DNA of 64,000 bases from Muricea muricata. Lineage: Eukaryota > Cnidaria > Anthozoa > Malacalcyonacea > Plexauridae. Below the pieces are notes generated by a model. It ran no database searches and was not told where the DNA came from. It worked only from the letters and a program-made list of their open reading frames with translations. Below are positions 29,331-42,900 of this stretch, in pieces. A program made the position numbers and the translations under genes. How positions within the stretch are numbered: position 1 is the first letter of the stretch; each line of letters starts with the position of its first letter. Location: NCBI GenBank assembly GCA_963855995.1, contig OY979725.1:5280118-5344117 (forward strand), read 5' to 3'.

Positions 29331-32300
29331 GGTATAAGATGGATATAAGGCAGGTATAAGACAGGTTTAAGACAGGTATAAGACAGGTATAAGACAGGTA
29401 TAAGACAGGTAAAAGACAGGCATAACACAGGAATAAGACAGGTATAAGACAGGTATCAAACAGCCAAAAGAATGGTATAAGACAGGTATAAAACCTGTAT
29501 AAGAAAGGTATAAGACAGGTATAAGACAGGTAAAAGAACGCTATAAGACAGGTAAAAGGCAGGTATAAGGCTGGTATAAGGCAGGTATAACCAAGGTATA
29601 AGACACGTATTAAACAGGTATAAGACAGGTATAAGGCAGGTATAAGACAGGTATAAGACAGGTATAAAACAGGTATAAGACAGGTATAAGACAGGTAAAA
29701 GAACGCTATAAGACAGGTATAAGAAAGTTTTAAGGCTGGTATAAGGCAGGTATAAGCAAGGTATAAGACAGGTATAAGACAGGTATAAGACAGGTCTAAG
29801 ACAGGTATAAGACAAGTATAAGACAGGTATAAGAGAGGTATAAGACAGGTATAACACCGGTATAAGATTGGTATAAGAAGGGTATAAAACAGGTATAACA
29901 CTGGTATAAGACAGGTGTAAAAGAGGTACATGGCAGGTATAAGACAGGTATAAAACAGGTATAAGACAGTTATAAGAAAGGTATAACACAGGTATAATAC
30001 AGGTATACGACAGGTATAAAACAGGTTAAAGACAGGTATTAGACGGGTGTAAGACATGTATAAGGCAGGTATAAGGTAGGTATAAGACTGGTATATTACA
30101 TGTATAAGACAGTAAAACACAGGTAAAAGACAGGTATTTGGCAAGTATAATGCCGCTATAATGCAGGTATAAGGAAAGTATAAGGCGGGTATAAGGCAGG
30201 TATAAGGCAGGTACAAGACAGGTAAAAGACAGGTACAGGACAGGTCTAAGACAGGTATAAAACAGGAATAAGACATTTATAAGACAAGTATAAAACCGGT
30301 ACAAGACAGGTACAAAGAAGTTATAAGACAGGTATAAGACAGGTATATGACAGGTATAAGACATGTATAAGAGAGGTATAAGACTTGCACAACACAGGTA
30401 TAAGACAGGTATAAGACATTAATAAGCAAGGTATAAGACAGGTATAAGACAGGTATAACGCAGGTATAAGGCAGGTAAAAGACAGGTATAAGACAGGTAA
30501 AACCCAGGTATAAGACAGGTATAGGACAGGTGTAGGACTGGTATAAGGCAGGTATCGGACAGGTATAAGACAGGTAAAAGACAAGTATAAGACAGGTATA
30601 AGAAAGGTATAAGACAGGTATAAGACAGGTATAAATACGTATAAGATAGGAATAAGGCAGGTATAAGACAGGTATAAGACAGGTATAAGAAAGGTATAAG
30701 ACAGGTATAAGACAGGGAAAAGACAGGTATAAAACAGGTATAAGACAGGTATAAGACAGGTATAACACAGCCAAAAGAATGGTATAAGACAGGTATAAAA
30801 TCTGTATAAAAAGGTATAAGACAGGTATTAAACAGTTAAAAGAACGCTATAAGACAGGTATAAGGCAGGTATAAGGCTGGTATAACGCAGGTATAACCAA
30901 GGTATAAGACAGGTATTAAACAGATATAAGACAGGTATCAGGCAGGTATAAGACAGGTATAAGACAGGTGTAAGGCAGGTATAAAGCAGGTATAAGGCAG
31001 GTATAAGGCAGCTATAAGGCAGGTATAAGGAAAGTATAAGGCGGGTATAAAACAGGTATAAGGCAGGTACAAGACACGTAAAAGACAGGTACAGGACAGG
31101 TCTAAGACAGGTATAAGACAGGAATAAGACATTTATAAGACAAGTATAAAACCGGTACAAGACAGGTACAAAGAAGTTATAAGACAGGTATAAGACAGGT
31201 ATAAGACAGGTATAAAACAGGTATAACGCAGGTATTAAACAGGTATAAGACAGGTATAAGACAGGTATAAGACAGGTATAAGACAGGTATAAGACAGGTA
31301 AAATACAGGTATAAGACAGGTATAAGAATGGTGTAAGACAGGTATAAGACAGGTATAAGACAGGTATAAGACTTGCACAACACAGGTATAAGACAGGTAA
31401 AAGACATTAATAAGCGAGGTATAAGACAGGTATAAGTAAGGTATAACGCAGGTATAAGGAAGGTAAAAGACAAGTATAAGACAGGTAAAACCCAGGTATA
31501 AGACAGGTATAGGACAGGTATAGGACTGGTATAAGGCAGGTATAGGACAGGTATAAGACAGGTAAAAGACAAGTATAGGACTGGTATAAGACAGGTATAA
31601 GACAAGTATAAGACAGGTATAAGAAAGGTATAAGACAGGTAAAAGACAGGTATAAGATAGGAATAAGGCAGGTATAAGACAGGTATAAGACAGGTATAAG
31701 ACAGGTATAAGACAGGTATAAGACAGGTATAAGACAGGTAAAAGACAGGTATAAGACAGGTATAAGACAGGTATAAGACAGGTATAACACAGCCAAAAGA
31801 ATGGTATAAGACAGGTATAAAATTTGTATAAGAAAGGTATAAGACAGGTATTAAAGAGGTAAAAGAACGCTATAAGACAGGTATAAGGCAGGTATAAGGC
31901 TGGTATAACGCAGGTATAACCAAGGTATAAGACAGGTATTAAACAGGTATAAGACAGGTATCAGGCAGGTATAAGACAGGTATAAGACAGATGTAAGGCA
32001 GGTATAAAGCAGGTATAAGGGAGGTATAAGGCAGGTATAAGGCAGGTATAAGGCATGTATAAGGCAGGTATAAGGCAAGTATAGGTAAGGTATAAGGAAT
32101 CTATAAGGCAGGTAAAAGGCAATTATAAGGCAGGTATACGGCAGGTATAAGGCAGCTATTAGGCAGGTATAAGGAAGGTATAAGGCAGGTATAAGGCAGG
32201 CATAAGACAGGTATAAGACAGGTGTAAAAGAGGTATATGGAAGGTATAAGACAGGTATAAGACAGGTATAAGACAGGTATAAGGCAGGTATAAGGAAGGT

Positions 32301-33312
32301 ATACGGCAACTATAAGGCAGGTATAAGGCAGGTATAAGGAAGGTAAAAGGAAGCTATAACGCAGGTATAAGGCAGGTAAAAGACAAGTATAAGACAGGTA
32401 AAACCCAGGTACAAGACAGGTATAAGACAGGTGTAAGACAGGTTTAAGACATTTATAAATCAAGTATAAGGAAGGTATAAAGCAGGTATAACGCAGGTAT
32501 AAGGCAGGTATAAGGCAAGTATAAGGAATGTATAAGGAAGGTATAAGTCAGGTATAAGGAATCTAAAAGGCAGGTATAAGGGAAGTATAAGGAAGGTAAA
32601 AAGAAGCTATAACGCAGGTATAAGACAGGTATAAGGCAGGTATAAGACAGGTATAAGACAAGTATAAGACAGGTATAAGACAGGTATAAGACAGGCATAA
32701 GATAGGAATAAGGCAGGTAAAAGACAGGTATAAAACAGCTATAAGACAGGTATAAGACAGGTGTAAAAGAGGTATATGGCAGGTATAAGATAGGTTTAAA
32801 ACAGGTATAAGACAGGTTTAAGAAAGGTATAACACAGGTATAATACAGGTATACGACAGGTATAAAACAGGTTAAAGACAGGTATTAGACAGGTGTAAGA
32901 CATGTATCAGGCAGGTATAAGGCAGGTATGAGACAGGTTTACTACATGTATAAGACAGTAAAACACAGGTAAAAGACAGGTATTTGGCAGGTATAAGGCA
33001 GGTATAAGACAGGGATAAGGAAAGTATAAGGCAGGTTTAAGGCAGGTATAAGGCAGGTACAAGACAGGTAAAAGACAGGTACAACACAGGTATAACACAG
33101 GTATAAGACAGGAATAAGAAATGTATAAGACACGTAAAAAACAGGTAAAAGACAAGTACAAAGAAGGTATAAGACCGTTATTAGACAGGTATAAGACAGG
33201 TATAAAACCGGTATAAGACAAGTATAAGACAGGTATAAGACAGGTAAAAGACAGGTATATTACTGGTATAAGACAGGTATAAAAAAGGTATAAGACAGGT
33301 AAAAGAAAGGTA

Positions 33313-35566
33313 TAAGACAGGTATAAGAAAGGTATAAGATAGGAATAAGGCAGGTATAAGACAGGTAAAAGACAGGTATAAGACAGGTATAAGACAGGTA
33401 TAAGAATGGTATAAGACAGGTATAAGACAGGAAAAAGAACGCTAAAAGACAGGTATAAGAAAGTTGTAAGGCTGGTAAAAAGCAGGTATAAGACAGGTAT
33501 AAGACAGGTATAAGGCAGGTGTAAAAAGGGTATAAGACAAGTATAAGACAGGTATAAGACAGGTATAAGACAGCTATAAGACAGGTATAAGACAGGTATA
33601 AGATTGGTATAAGAATGGTATAAAACAGGTATAAAACAGGTATAAGACAGGTATAAGACAGGTGTAAAAGAGGTATATGGCAGGTATAAAACAGGTATAA
33701 AAAAGGTATAAGACAGGTTAAAGTAAGGTATAACACAGGTATAATACAGGTATACGACAGATATAAAACAGGTTAAAGACAGGTATTAGACAGGTGTAAG
33801 ACATGTATAAGGCAGGTATAAGGCAGGTATAAGACAGGTATAGTACATGTATAAGACAGTAAAACACAGGTAAAAGACAGGTATTTGGCAGGTATAAGGC
33901 AGGTATAAAACTGGTATAAGGAAAGTATAAGGCAGGTATAAGGCAGGTATAAGACAGGTACAAGACAGGTATAACTAAGGTATGAGACACGAATAAGACA
34001 TGTATAAGACACGTAGAAAACAGGTACAAGACAGGTACAAAGAAGGTATAAGACAGGTATAACACAGGTATAAGACAGGTATAAAACATGTATAAGACAG
34101 GTATAAGACAAGTATAAGACAGGTAAAAGACAGGTATAGGACTGGTATAAGACAGGTATAACACAGGTATAAAACAGGTAAAAGAATGGTATAAGGCAGG
34201 TATAAGAAAAGTATAAGGTAGGAATAAGGCAGGTATAAGACAGGTATAAAACAGGTATAAACAGGTATAAGACAGGTATAAGAAAGGTAAAAAGAGAAGT
34301 ATAAAACACGTATAAGACAGGTATAAGACAGGTATAACACAGCCAATAGAATGGTATAAGACAGGTATAAAACCTGTATAAGAAAGGTATAAGACAGGTA
34401 TAAGACAGATATAAGACAGGTATAAGACAGGTAAAATGCTGGTATAAGACAGGTATAAGACTTGCACAACACATGTATAAGACAGGTATAAGACATTTAT
34501 AAGCCAGGTATAAGACAGGTATAACAAAGGTATAAGGCAGGTATAAGACAGATATAAGACAGGTAAAAGCCAGGTATGAGACAGGTATAGGACAGGTATA
34601 GGACTGGTATAAGACAGGTATAGGACAGGTATAACACAGGTAAAAGACAGGTATAGGACTGGTATAAGACAGGTATAAGACAAGTATAAGACAGGTAGAA
34701 GAAAGGTATAAGACAGGTATAAGACAGGTATAAGATAGGAATAAGGCAGTAAAAAGACAGGTATAAGACAGGTATAAGACAGGTATAAGACAGGTATAAG
34801 ACAGGTAAAAGACAGGTATGAAAATGGTTTAGACAGGTATAAGAAAGGTATAACACAGCCAAAAGAAAGGTATAAGACAGGTATAAAACCTGTATAAGAA
34901 AGTTATAAGACAGGTATAAGACAGGTAGAAGAACGCTATAAGACACGTATAAGGCAGGTATAAGTCTGGTATAAGGCAGGTATAAACCAAGGTATAAGAC
35001 AGGTATTAGACAGGTATAGGACAGGTATAAGGCAGGTACAAGACAGGTATAGCAGAGGTATAAGGCAGGTATAAAGCAGGTATAAGGAAGGTATAAGGCA
35101 GGTATAAGGCAGGTATAAGGCAAGTATAAGGCAAATATAAGGCAGGTATAGGTCAGGTATAAGGAATCTATAAGGAAGGTATGATGCAAATATAAGGCAG
35201 GTATACGGCAGGTATCAGGCAGCTATTAGGAAGGTATAATGCAGGTATAAGGCAGGTATAAGACAGGTATAAGACAGGTATAAGACAGGTATAAGACAGA
35301 TATAAGACAGGTATAAGACAGGTAAAATACTGGTATAAGACAGGTATAAGACTTGCACAACACATGTATATGACAGGTATAAGACATTTATAAGCCAGGT
35401 ATAAGACAGGTATAACAAAGGTATAAAGCAGGTATAAGACAAGTATAAGACAGGTAAAAGCCAGGTATAAGACAGGTATAGGACAGGTATAGGACTGGTA
35501 TAAGACAGGTATAGGACAGGTATAACACAGGTAAAAGACAGGTATAGGACTGGTATAAAACAGGTA
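33313..35566 (+). repeat. Segmental duplication, proximal copy (offset 28,434)
   Basis: This block of about 2,254 bp recurs at 61747-64000 with a constant offset of exactly 28,434 bp at every landmark I compared, so no net length change separates the copies. Substitutions are present but few. It contains the AACTAAGGTATGAG, AAAAAGAGAAGTAT and GCCAATAGAATGG variants and one and a half units of the 890-bp tandem repeat. The distal copy is cut by the window end, so the true length is unknown. Confidence 0.9.
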
Positions 35567-36180
35567 TAAGACAAGTATAAGACAGGTATAAGAAAGGTAT
35601 AAGACAGGTATAAGACAGGTATAAGATAGGAATAAGGCAGGTAAAAGACAGGTATAAGACAGGTATAAGACAGGTATAAGACAGGTATAAGACAGGTAAA
35701 AGACAGGTATGAAAATGGTATAAGACAGGTATAAGAAAGGTATAACACAGCCAAAAGAAAGGTATAAGTCGGGTATAAAACCTGTATAAGAAAGTTATAA
35801 GACAGGTATAAGACAGGTGGAAGAACGCTATAAGACAGGTAAAAGGCAGGTATAAGTCTGGTATAAGGCAGGTATAAACCAAGGTATAAGACAGGTATTA
35901 AACAGGTATAAGACAGGTATAAGGCAGGTACAAGACAGGTATAAGACAGGTATAAGGCAGGTATAAAGCAGGTATAAGGAAGGTATAAGGCAGGTATAAG
36001 GCAGGTATAAGGCAAGTATAAGGCAAATATAAGGCAGGTATAGGTCAGGTATAAGGAATCTATAAGGAAGGTATAAGGCAAATATAAGGAAGGTATACGG
36101 CAGGTATCAGGCAGCTATTAGGAAGGTATAAGGCAGGTATAAGGCAGGTATAAGACAGGTATAAGACAGGTATAAGACAG
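34400..36180 (+). repeat. Tandem higher-order repeat of about 890 bp, two copies
   Basis: The GACAGATATAAGAC variant at about 34402 recurs at about 35292, and the ACTTGCACAACACATG module recurs with the same spacing of about 890 bp. Each unit runs from A-type monomers (GGTATAAGACA) into a G-type stretch (GGTATAAGGCA) ending in GGAATCT and AGCTATTAGGAAGG monomers. A further partial copy of the G-type half lies near 37560-37640. Confidence 0.8.
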
Positions 36181-39100
36181 GTATAAGACAGGTATAAGAC
36201 AGGTATAAGACAGGTATAAGACAGGTATAAGACAGGTATAAATCAGGTATAAGAAAGGTATAAGGCAGGTATAAGGCAGGTATAAGACAGGTATAAGGCA
36301 GGTATAAGGCAGGTATAAGGCAGGTATAAGGCAACTTTAAGGCAGGTATAAGGCAGGTATAAGTAAGGTAAAAGGAATCTAAAAGGCAGGTATAAGGAAG
36401 GTAAAAGGCAGCTATAACTCAGGTATAACACTGGTATAAGGCAGGTATAAGGCAGGTAAAAGAAAGGTATAAGACAGGTATAAGACTTGTGTAAGACAGG
36501 TTTAAGACAGTTATAAATCAGGTATAAGGAAGGTATAAGGAAGGTATATGGCAGGTATAAGGCAGGTATAAGGCAAGTATAAGGAATGTATAAGGCAGGT
36601 ATAAGTCAGGTATAACGAATCTAAAAGGCAGGTATAAGGGAGGTATAAAGAAGGTAAAAGGCAGTTATAACGCAGATATAAGACAAGTAAAAGGCAGGTA
36701 TAAGGCAGGTATAAGACAGGTATCAGAAAGGTATAAGACAGGTATAAGACAGGTATAAGAATGGTATAAGAAATGTATAAGACAGAAAAAGAATGGTATG
36801 AGACAGGTATAAAACAGGTATAAAACAGGTATAAGACAGGTATAAGACAGGTAAAAAAACGCAATAAGACAGGTATAAGAAAGTTTTAAGGCTGGTATAA
36901 GGCAGGTATATGCAAGGTATAAGACAGGTATAAGACAGGTATAAGATTGGTATAAGACAGATATAAAACAGGTAAAAGACAGGTATAAGACAGGTGTAAA
37001 AGAGGTATATGGCAGGTATAAGACACGTATAAAACAGGTATAAAACAGGTTTAAGAAAGGTAGAACACAGGTATAATACAGGTATACGAAAGGTATAAAA
37101 CAGGTTAAACACAGGTATTAGACAGGTGTAAGACATCTATAAGACAGGTATAAGGCAGGTATAAGGCTGGTATAAGGCAGGTATAAGCAAGGTATAAGAC
37201 AGGTATTAAACAAGTATAAGACAGGTATAAGGCAGGTATAGACAGGTATAAGACAGGTATAAGGCAGGTCTAAAGCAGGTATAAGTTAGGTATAAGGCAG
37301 GTATAAGGCAGGTATAAGGCAAGTTTAAGGCAGGTATAAGCAGGTATAAGTCAGGTATAAGCAATCCATAAAGCAGGTATAAGGCAAATATAAGGCAGGT
37401 ATACGACAGGTATAAGGCAGCTATTAGAAAGGTATAAGGCAGGTATAAGACAGGTATAAGGCAGGTATAAGGCAGGTATAAAGCAGGTATAAGGAAGGTA
37501 TAAGGCAGGTATAAGGCAGGTATAAGGCAACTATAAGGCAAATATAAGGCAGGTATAGGTCAGGTATAAGGAATCTATAAGGAAGGTATAAGGCAAATAT
37601 AAAGCAGGTATACGGCAGGTATCAGGCAGCTATTAGGAAGGTATAAGGCAGGTATATGGCAGGTATAAGACAGGCATAAGACAGGTGTAAGACAGGTATA
37701 AGACAGGTATAAGACAGGTATAAGACAGGTATAAGACAGGTATAAATCAGGTATAAGAAAGGTATAAGGCAGGTATAAGGCAGGTATAAGGCAGGTATAA
37801 GGCAGGTATAAGGCAGGTATAAGGCAGGTATAAGGCAACTTTAAGGCAGGTATAAGGCAGGTATAAGTAAGGTATAAGGAATCTAAAAGGCAGGTATAAG
37901 GAAGGTAAAAGGCAGCTACAACTCAGGTATAACACTGGTATAAGGCAGGTATAAGGCAGGTAAAAGAAAGGTATAAGACAGGTATAAGACTGGTGTAAGA
38001 CAGGTTTAAGAAAGTTATAAATCAAGTATAAGGAAGGTATAAGGAAGGTATATGGCAGGTATAAGGCAGGTATAAGGCAAGTATAAGGAATGTATAAGGC
38101 AGGTATAAAACAGGTACAAGACAGGTACAAAGAAGGTATAAGACAGGTATAAGACAGGTATAAGACAGGTAAAAAACAGGTATAAGAAATGTATAAGACA
38201 GGTATAGGACATATATAAGACATGTATAAGACAGGTATAAGACTTGCACAACAGAGGTATAAGACAGGTATAAGATATTAATAAGCCAGGTATAAGACAG
38301 GTATAAGACAGGTATAACGCAAGTATAAGGCAGGTATAAGACAGGTACAAGACAGGTATAAGACAGTAATAAGACAGGTATAGGACAGGTATAGGACTGG
38401 TATAAGACAGGTATTGGACAGGTATAAGACAGGTGAACGACAGGTATAGGACTGGTATAAGACAGGTATAAGACAAGTATAAGACAGGTATAAGAAAGGT
38501 ATAAGACATGTATAAGACAGGTATAAGATACGAATAAGGCAGGTGTAAGACAGGTATAAGACAGGTATAAGACAGGTATAAGAAAGGTATAAGACAGGTA
38601 AAAGACAGGTATATGAAAAATATAAGACAGGTATAAGACAGGTATAACACAGCTAAAAGAATGGTATAAGACTGGTATAAAACCTGTATAAGAAAGGTAA
38701 AAGACAGGTATAAGACAGGTAAAAGAACGCTATAAGACAGGTATAAGGCAGGTATAAGGCTGGTATAAGGCAGGTATAAGCAAGGTATAAGACAGGTATT
38801 AAACAGGTATAAGACAGGTATAAGGCAGGTATAAGACAGGTATAAGACAGGTATAAGGCAGGTCTAGAGCAGGTATAAAGCAGGTATAAGGCAGGTATAA
38901 GGCAGGTATAAGGCAAGTTTAAGGCAGGTATAAGCAGGTATAAGTCAGGTATAAGCAATCTATAAAGCAGGTATAAGGCAAATATAAGGCAGGTATACGA
39001 CAGGTATAAGGCAGCTATTAGAAAGGTATAAGGCAGGTATAAGACAGGTATAAGGCAGGTATAAGGCAGGTATAAGACAGGTATGAGGAAGGTATAAGGA

Positions 39101-39979
39101 GGGTATAAGGAAGGTAAAAGGCCAATATAACGCAGGTATAAGATATTTATAAGGGAGGTATAAAGCAGGTATAAGACAGGTAAAAGACAGGTATAAGACA
39201 GTTATAAGACAGGTATAAGACACCTGTAAAAGAGGTATATGGCAGGTATAAGACAGGTATAAGACAGGTATAAGACAGGCATAAGACATGTATAAGACAG
39301 GTATAAGACAGGTATAAGACAGGTATAAATCAGGTAAAAGAAAGGTATAAGGCAGGTATAAAGCACGTATAAGGCAAGTATAAAGCAAATATAAGGCAGG
39401 TATAAGGCAGGTATAAGTCAGGTATAAGGAATCTAAAAGGCAGGTGTAAGGCAGGTATAAGGACGGTAAAAGGCAGCTATAACGCAGGTATAAGACAGGT
39501 ATAAGACAGGTATATGACAGGTGTAAGACAGGTTTAAGACAGGTATAAATCAGGTATAAGGAAGGTATAAGGCAGGTATAAGGCAGGTATAAGGCAGGTA
39601 TAAGGCGAGTATAAGGAATGTATAAACTGGTATAAGTCAGGTATAAGACAGGTATAAGACAGGTATAAGATTGGTATAAGAGAGGTATAAAACAGGTATA
39701 AGACAGGTATAAGACAGGTGTAATTTAGGTATACGGCAGGTATAAGACAGGTATAAAACAGGTATAAGACAGGTGTAAGACAGGTATAAGACAGGTATAA
39801 ATCAGGTATAAGAAAGGTATAAGGCAGGTATAAAGCACGTATAAGGCAGGTATAAGGCAAATATAAGGTTGGTATAAGGCAGGTATAAGTCAGGTATAAG
39901 GAATCTAAAAGGCAGGTATAAAGCAGGTATAAGGAAGGTAAAAGGCAGCTATAACGCAGATATAAGACAGGTATAAGGC

Positions 39980-42900
39980 AGGTATAAGGCAGGTATAAGA
40001 CAGGTATAAGACAGGTATAAGACAGGTATAAGACAGGTAAAAGAATGGAATAAGACAGGTATAAGACAGAAAAAGAATGGTATAAGACAGGTTTAAAACA
40101 GGTATAAAACAGGTATAAGACAGGTATAAGACAAGTAAAAGAACGCTGTAACACAGGTATAAGAAAGTTATAAGGCTGGTATAAGGCAGGTGTAAGCAAG
40201 GTATAAGACAGGTATAAGACAGGTATAAGGCAGGTGTAAGACAGGTATAAGACAAGTATAAGACAGGTATAAGACAGGTATAAGACAGGTATAAGACAGG
40301 TATAAGATTGGTATAAGAGAGGTATAAAACAGGTACAAGACAGGTATAAGACAGGTGTAATAGAGGTATACGGCAGGTATAAGACAGGAATAAAACAGGT
40401 ATAAGACAGGTATAAGACAGGTTTAAGAATGGTATAAGACAGGTATACGACAGGTATAAAACAGGTACAAGACAGGTACAAGACAGGTATAAGACTGGTA
40501 TAAGACAGGTTTAAGAAAGGTGTAAGACAGGTATAAGACAGGTGTAAGACAGGTATAAGACAAATATAAAACAGGTACAAGACAGGTACAAAGCAGGTAT
40601 AAGACAGGTATAAGACAGGTATAAGACAGGTATAAGACAGCTAAAATACAGGTATAAGACAGGGATAAGACAGCTATAAGACAGGTACAAGACAGGTGTA
40701 AGACAGGTATAAGACAGGTATAAGACAGGTACAAGACAGGTACAAGACAGGTACAAGAAAGTATGAGACAGGTATAAGACAGGTATAAGACAGGTATGAA
40801 ACAAATAGAAGGTAGGTATAAGGCAGGTATAAAGAAGGTATAAGGCCGGTATAATGTAAGTATAAGGCAGGTATAAGGAGGGTATAAGGCAGCTAAAAGG
40901 CAGGTATAAAGCAGGTATAAAGTAGGTGCAAGACAGGTAAAAGAAAGGTAGAAGACAGGTATAAGACAGGTATAAGACAGGAATAAGACATGTATAAGAC
41001 AGGTATAAAACAGGTACAGGACAGGTACAAAGCAGGTATAAGACAGGTATAAGACAGGTATAAGACAGGTATAAGACAGGTATAAGATTGGTATAAGAGA
41101 GGTATAAAACAGGTGTAAGACAGGTTCAAGACAGGTGTAATAGAGGTATACGGCAGGTAAAAGACAGGTATAAAACAGGTATAAGACAGGTGTAAGACAG
41201 GTATAAGACAGGTATAAATCAGGTATAAGAAAGGTATAAGGCAGGTATAAAGCACGTATAAGGCAGGTATAAGGCAAATATAAGGCAGGTATAAGGCAGA
41301 AATAAGTCAGGTGTAAGGAATCTAAAAGGCAGGTATAAGGCAGGTATAAGGAAGGTAAAAGGCAGCTATAACACAGGTATAAGACAGGTATAAGACAGGT
41401 ATAAGACAGGTGTAAGACAGGTTTAAGACAGGTATAAATCAGGTATAAGGAAGGTATAAGGCAGGTATAAGGCAGGTGTAAGGCAGGTATAAGGCAGGTA
41501 TAAGGCAAGTATAAGGAACGTATAAGGCTGGTATAAGTCAGGTATAAGGAATCTAAAAGGCAGGTATAAAAGAGGTATAAGGAAGGTAAAAGGCACCTAT
41601 AACGCAGGTATAAGAACGGTATAAGGCAGGTATAAGGCAGGTATAAGACAGGTATAAGACAGGTATAACGCAAGTATAAGGCAGCTTTAAGACAGGTACA
41701 AGAAAGGTATAAGACAGTAATAAGACAGGTATAGGACAGGTATAGGACTGGTATAAGACAAGTATTGGACAGGTATAAGACAGGTGAACGACAGGTATAG
41801 GACTGGTATAAGACAGGTATAAGACAAGTATAAGACAGGTATAAGAAAGGTATAAGACATGTATAAGACAGGTATAAGATACGAAAAAGGCAGGTATAAG
41901 ACAGGTATAAGACAGGTATAAGACAGGTATAATAAAGGTATAAGACAGGTAAAAGACAGGTATAAGAAAGATATAAGACAGGTATAAGACAGGTATAACA
42001 CAGCTAAAAGAATGGTATAAGACTGGTATAAAACCTGTATAAGAAAGGTAAAAGACAGGTATAAGACAGGTAAAAGAACGCTATAAGACAGGTATAAGGC
42101 AGGTATAAGGCTGGTATAAGGCAGGTATAAGCATGGTATAAGACAGGTATTAAACAGGTATAAGACAGGTATAAGGCAGGTATAAGACAGGTATAAGACA
42201 GGTATAAGGCAGGTCTAAAGCAGGTATAAGGCAGGTATAAGGCAGGTATAAGGCAGGTATAAGGAGAGTTTAAGGCAGGTATAAGCAGGTATAAGTCAGG
42301 TATAAGGAATCTATAAAGAAGGTATAAGGCAAATATAAGGCAGGTATACGACAGGTATAAGGCAGCTATTAGAAAGGTATAAGGCAGGTATAAGACAGGT
42401 ATAAGGCAGTAATAAGGCAGGTATAAGACAGGTATAAGACAGGTATAAGACAGGTATAAGACAGGTAAAAGAATGGAATAAGACAGGTATAAGACAGAAA
42501 AAGAATGGTATAAGACAGGTTTAAAACAGGTATAAGACAGGTATAAGACAGGTATAAGACAAGTAAAAGAACGCTGTAACACAGGTATAAGAAAGTTATA
42601 AGGCTGGTATAAGGCAGGTGTAAGCAAGGTATAAGACAGGTATAAGACAGGTATAAGGCAGGTGTAAGACAGGTATAAGACAAGTATAAGACAGGTATAA
42701 GACAGGTATAAGACAGGTATAAGACAGGTATAAGATTGGTATAAGAGAGGTATAAAACAGGTACAAGACAGGTATAAGACAGGTGTAATAGAGGTATACG
42801 GCAGGTATAAGACAGGAATAAAACAGGTATAAGACAGGTATAAGACAGGTTTAAGAATGGTATAAGACAGGTATACGACAGGTATAATACAGGTACAAGA

